DNA of 64,000 nt. Origin: an uncultured Fretibacterium sp. (GTDB taxonomy: Bacteria; Synergistota; Synergistia; Synergistales; Aminobacteriaceae). The notes beneath the pieces are model-generated. The model saw only the letters and a program-made list of their open reading frames with translations. It made no database searches and had not been told where the DNA came from. Of this stretch, positions 61,589-64,000 are shown piece by piece. The stretch covers positions 744,001 through 808,000 of the forward strand of contig CAMHMH010000001.1 in the NCBI GenBank assembly GCA_946186205.1. Direction: 5' to 3'. A program made the translations under genes and the position numbers. Positions within the stretch are counted from its first letter, which is position 1. Each line of letters starts with the position of its first letter.

Positions 61589-62779
61589 TTACCTTGCGTG
61601 CTTTGTGTATACTTCCTTCATTCGACTCAGCGCGTCATGTATATATCTCTCAGGGCAGGCGATATTCCACCGCTCGAAGCATTCACCCTGCCCGCCGAAA
61701 ATATATCCCTCGTCAAAGAACAATCTCGCCTCCTCGTGATTCACTCGCTCTAATTCCTCATGGCCGAGTCCGAGTCCCCTCATGTCGAGCCAAAGCAAAT
61801 ATGTTCCCTCAAGGTCAAACACTTTCACCGCAGGAAGCTCCCTCGCAATGAAGTCCGCAATGATCCTCCTGTTGCCGTCAATCACGCTCAGACATTCATC
61901 GAGCCATTCACCGCAATGTTTATAGCCAGCTTCACACGCAGTATAGCCGAGTATGTTGCACTTGGGATTCGGATTCGACAGCTTGAGAGACGCAAAATAT
62001 TTTTCACGCAATGACTCATCAGGGACAAATATATTTGATGTCTGAAGCCCGGCAATGTTGAATGTCTTGCTAGGAGCGGTAAGCACGAGGCAGTTATTCG
62101 CAAACTCATCACAGATTGAAGCGTAAACCGTATGAACATGCCCCGGCATTATCAGGTCAAAATGAATCTCATCCGACACGACAAGAACATTATGCTTCAG
62201 GCAGATATTACCGATCCGAGTCAGCTCATCGCGAGTCCAGACTCTTCCGACGGGGTTATGAGGGCTGCAAAGGATTAACATCTTCACATTAGGGTCTGAG
62301 GCTTTGCGCTCCATGTCGTCAAAATCTATCTCATAGCGAGTCCCCGTATTAATCAGCGGATTTGCGACTAGCTTGCGGCCTGTTGTGTTCACGGCCATGT
62401 ACATTGGGTAGTACACGGGAGTCATTAACATTATGCCGTCGCCCTCGTTCGTGAACGTCAGAACCGCCCGGAAGAACGCATCAACGACTCCGCTTGAAGG
62501 CAATATCCATTCGGGTTTAGCGTCCCATTTGCGGCGGACTCTCATCCATTCGCAGACTGTTGAAAGATATTCGCTCGTTGGATTCTCGTAGCCCATTATT
62601 GACTCGTCGAGCTGTCGTTTTATCGCGCTCACAATTTCCGGCGGGGTAACAAATTCCATGTCAGCAACTGAAAACGGAATTATGTCATCTGACTCACTAA
62701 CTCCGAATCGTTTCAGCTCGTTCCATTTTCCCGAACCAGAATTGAATCTCTTGTGTACTGTCTCAAAGTCATATTTCAT
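61589..62779 (-). CDS. MalY/PatB-type aminotransferase (cystathionine beta-lyase family)
   Basis: 396 residues, PLP fold type I. The N-terminal IPFSVADMEFVTPPEIVSAI (20) is the MalY/PatB hallmark; SPHNPVGRVW, SDEIHFDLI and the PLP lysine in APSKTFNIAGLQ are intact, with the late Arg in FERWNIACP. These enzymes cleave C-S bonds of cystathionine or cysteine conjugates. Start 62779 has AAGGGAG upstream. It overlaps no neighbour but follows the MBL gene by 14 nt. Confidence 0.92.
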   Translation of the reverse strand: MKYDFETVHKRFNSGSGKWNELKRFGVSESDDIIPFSVADMEFVTPPEIVSAIKRQLDESIMGYENPTSEYLSTVCEWMRVRRKWDAKPEWILPSSGVVDAFFRAVLTFTNEGDGIMLMTPVYYPMYMAVNTTGRKLVANPLINTGTRYEIDFDDMERKASDPNVKMLILCSPHNPVGRVWTRDELTRIGNICLKHNVLVVSDEIHFDLIMPGHVHTVYASICDEFANNCLVLTAPSKTFNIAGLQTSNIFVPDESLREKYFASLKLSNPNPKCNILGYTACEAGYKHCGEWLDECLSVIDGNRRIIADFIARELPAVKVFDLEGTYLLWLDMRGLGLGHEELERVNHEEARLFFDEGYIFGGQGECFERWNIACPERYIHDALSRMKEVYTKHAR

Positions 62780-62793
62780 TCTAAAAGCTCCCT

Positions 62794-63594
62794 TCATAGT
62801 GTGATGGTCTCGAAATCATCAGGCACGTATAAATTTCCCGAATAATATTGCCTCCCTTCAGCCGTATAACGTTCCTTCCTGTGCGCTAAGTCTGAGTCCT
62901 CAGTGTGATATAGCAGCAAGTTTTTGACTCCGAGTCTCTGCGCGGTAATGCTCGCGTCTTTCACGGTTGAATGATGCTTGCCGTATGGGTCAAATATTCC
63001 TGCGTCCGAGCAAAGGCAAAATGATTCGTGCATAAGCCATTCACAGCCCCGAACATATTCATAGCTCGACTCGTGGCATGGCTCATCACCGCAGAAGGCT
63101 AATTTTTTCCCGCTGTCATAATCCATAATGAAGCCGTATTGTTTTGTGCGCGATGAATTTACGTCAAAAATTTTCACGTCATGGCCGATAATGCTGCGTG
63201 TCTCGTTTTTGCTGACGGTGATTAAGTGAATGCGTTTGTGAACATAATCATACTGGTACGGCAGAAGAAACTTCCGGCAAATCTCATCAGTCAGTTCTAT
63301 AACTTCATCATGAGAATATATATTCATGTCGCCGTCAAAGCGTCCCTTGTCCATGAGCTGAGCTGTGATTCTGATTACCCATATTGCACCGAGTATGTGA
63401 TCTATGTGCGAGTGTGAGATAAATACATCGTGAATTTCCGGGAGCGAGTAGCCCGCGTGCTTTATGTGATGAAGAATCGTATTGCCTCCGCCGGTGTCAA
63501 CAAGAAAATTTTTCCCGCTGTCATCAAGAATGAAGCATGTGTTGTAGCATTCTGTAACAAGTGCGTTTCCAGTGCCAAGCATAACAAGTTTCAT
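62794..63594 (-). CDS. MBL-fold metallo-hydrolase (RNase Z-like)
   Basis: 266 residues. The metal motif SHSHIDHILG (HxHxDH) is plain, followed by single His/Asp ligands in FCGDEPCHES and LLLYHTEDSD; the N-terminus MKLVMLGTGNA is RNase Z/ElaC-like. It lacks the long exosite arm of tRNase Z, so a small-molecule hydrolase is as likely. Start 63594 has GGGAGAAAA upstream and overlaps yigZ by 4 nt. Confidence 0.88.
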   Translation of the reverse strand: MKLVMLGTGNALVTECYNTCFILDDSGKNFLVDTGGGNTILHHIKHAGYSLPEIHDVFISHSHIDHILGAIWVIRITAQLMDKGRFDGDMNIYSHDEVIELTDEICRKFLLPYQYDYVHKRIHLITVSKNETRSIIGHDVKIFDVNSSRTKQYGFIMDYDSGKKLAFCGDEPCHESSYEYVRGCEWLMHESFCLCSDAGIFDPYGKHHSTVKDASITAQRLGVKNLLLYHTEDSDLAHRKERYTAEGRQYYSGNLYVPDDFETITL

Positions 63595-64000
63595 GATATT
63601 TTCTCCCATTCCGAAATAATTCCCCGCGCTTTAAGCTCGTCAAGAATACCCGACAATCTTTCACATTCATCTTCAGGAACATCACATATCACGCTCACGC
63701 CTTCCGCATAATTCCATCTGAGACTCACAGCTCCGGCACCTTCAAGCAACCGCGTAACATTTCCGACAGAGTTATAGCTCATTGAGACTCGTATTGTTAC
63801 CGTTGCGACTCTCTCGACATTCCCGCAAAGCTCAAGCGCATTCATCGCCGTATCTCCGTAAGCGTCAATCAAGCCTCTTACGCCTAACTTGACTCCGCCG
63901 TAATATCTCGTAACAATCACAATCACATTCACGAGTCCCGAATGCTTTATTGCGTTGAGTATTGGCCGTCCTGCTGTCCCGGATGGCTCGCCGTCATCTG
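63591..64000 (-). CDS. YigZ/IMPACT family protein (partial, N-terminus beyond window)
   Basis: The visible part (about 136 residues) has the family signature DDGEPSGTAGRPIL, then VNVIVIVTRYYGGVKLG and RGLIDAYG, followed by the C-terminal ferredoxin-like DUF1949 domain. The N-terminal part lies outside the window. IMPACT proteins act in translation-linked stress responses in eukaryotes; the bacterial role is unclear. Confidence 0.92.
   Translation of the reverse strand, partial: DDGEPSGTAGRPILNAIKHSGLVNVIVIVTRYYGGVKLGVRGLIDAYGDTAMNALELCGNVERVATVTIRVSMSYNSVGNVTRLLEGAGAVSLRWNYAEGVSVICDVPEDECERLSGILDELKARGIISEWEKIS

Overview
The window reads as a chromosomal stretch of a diderm (Gram-negative type), probably anaerobic, amino-acid/peptide-using bacterium, most likely a gut or rumen Synergistota-like organism. 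This is an inference: no rRNA gene is present to fix the taxonomy. Diderm evidence is a Skp/OmpH periplasmic chaperone, an RND efflux pump with its adaptor, and solute-binding proteins with cleavable signal peptides but no lipobox. Genes are packed with short or overlapping junctions. No gap without a gene exceeds about 260 nt; the largest is the divergent dppA/glgB promoter region. I saw no tRNA, rRNA, CRISPR array, insertion sequence or prophage.

Layout. 1-872: a truncated ADP-ribosylglycohydrolase that appears to continue into a von Willebrand A domain. 1060-3625: metNIQ methionine importer. 3.7-7.4 kb: polysaccharide deacetylase, a RadD-like helicase and peptidase T. 7.4-12.8 kb (minus): dppABCDF-type peptide importer, which with PepT forms a peptide uptake and breakdown block. 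13.0-15.6 kb: glycogen branching enzyme and a YafQ-type toxin-antitoxin pair. 15.7-19.9 kb: RND efflux. 20-22.3 kb (minus): secreted ankyrin protein, a secreted protein of unknown role, Skp. 22.4-28.0 kb (minus): terD-terD-AIM24-rpoZ-coaBC-priA-queT, mixing Ter-type stress proteins with housekeeping genes; PriA has lost its ATPase motifs. 28.1-31.0 kb: gltS-rraA and a divergent LysR regulator.

31.1-41.7 kb (plus) is one long translation/RNA operon: rimP-nusA-ylxR/L7Ae-infB-cupin-rbfA-nrnA-truB-ribF-tatD-tgt-tsaC, behind a strong promoter and a leader terminator. It is followed by a large zinc-ribbon/SH3 membrane protein. 43.6-53.3 kb is the accessory-like part: two MATE pumps, a compact sugar-phosphate transferase, a glycine-zipper protein, several secreted proteins of unknown family (two are tandem paralogues), a GIY-YIG/DUF4357 nuclease and an HNH nuclease, with coaD embedded. 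53.3-64 kb: rsmD, trmB, phosphomannomutase, gluconate permease, acetyltransferase, ispG, rseP, a glycosyltransferase whose 5' end holds a heptanucleotide repeat, malY, an MBL-fold hydrolase and a truncated yigZ.

Best candidates for something new: window-wide enrichment of the 5-mer GAGTC/GACTC; a multi-branched RNA element at 61489-61571; the heptamer repeat in the glycosyltransferase (possible phase variation); PriA without helicase motifs and RadD with an altered Walker A; two genes that seem to start at AUU/AUA-type codons; a shared promoter-like element ahead of two unrelated genes; and three helically phased ATTGTAAAC repeats upstream of the terD pair.
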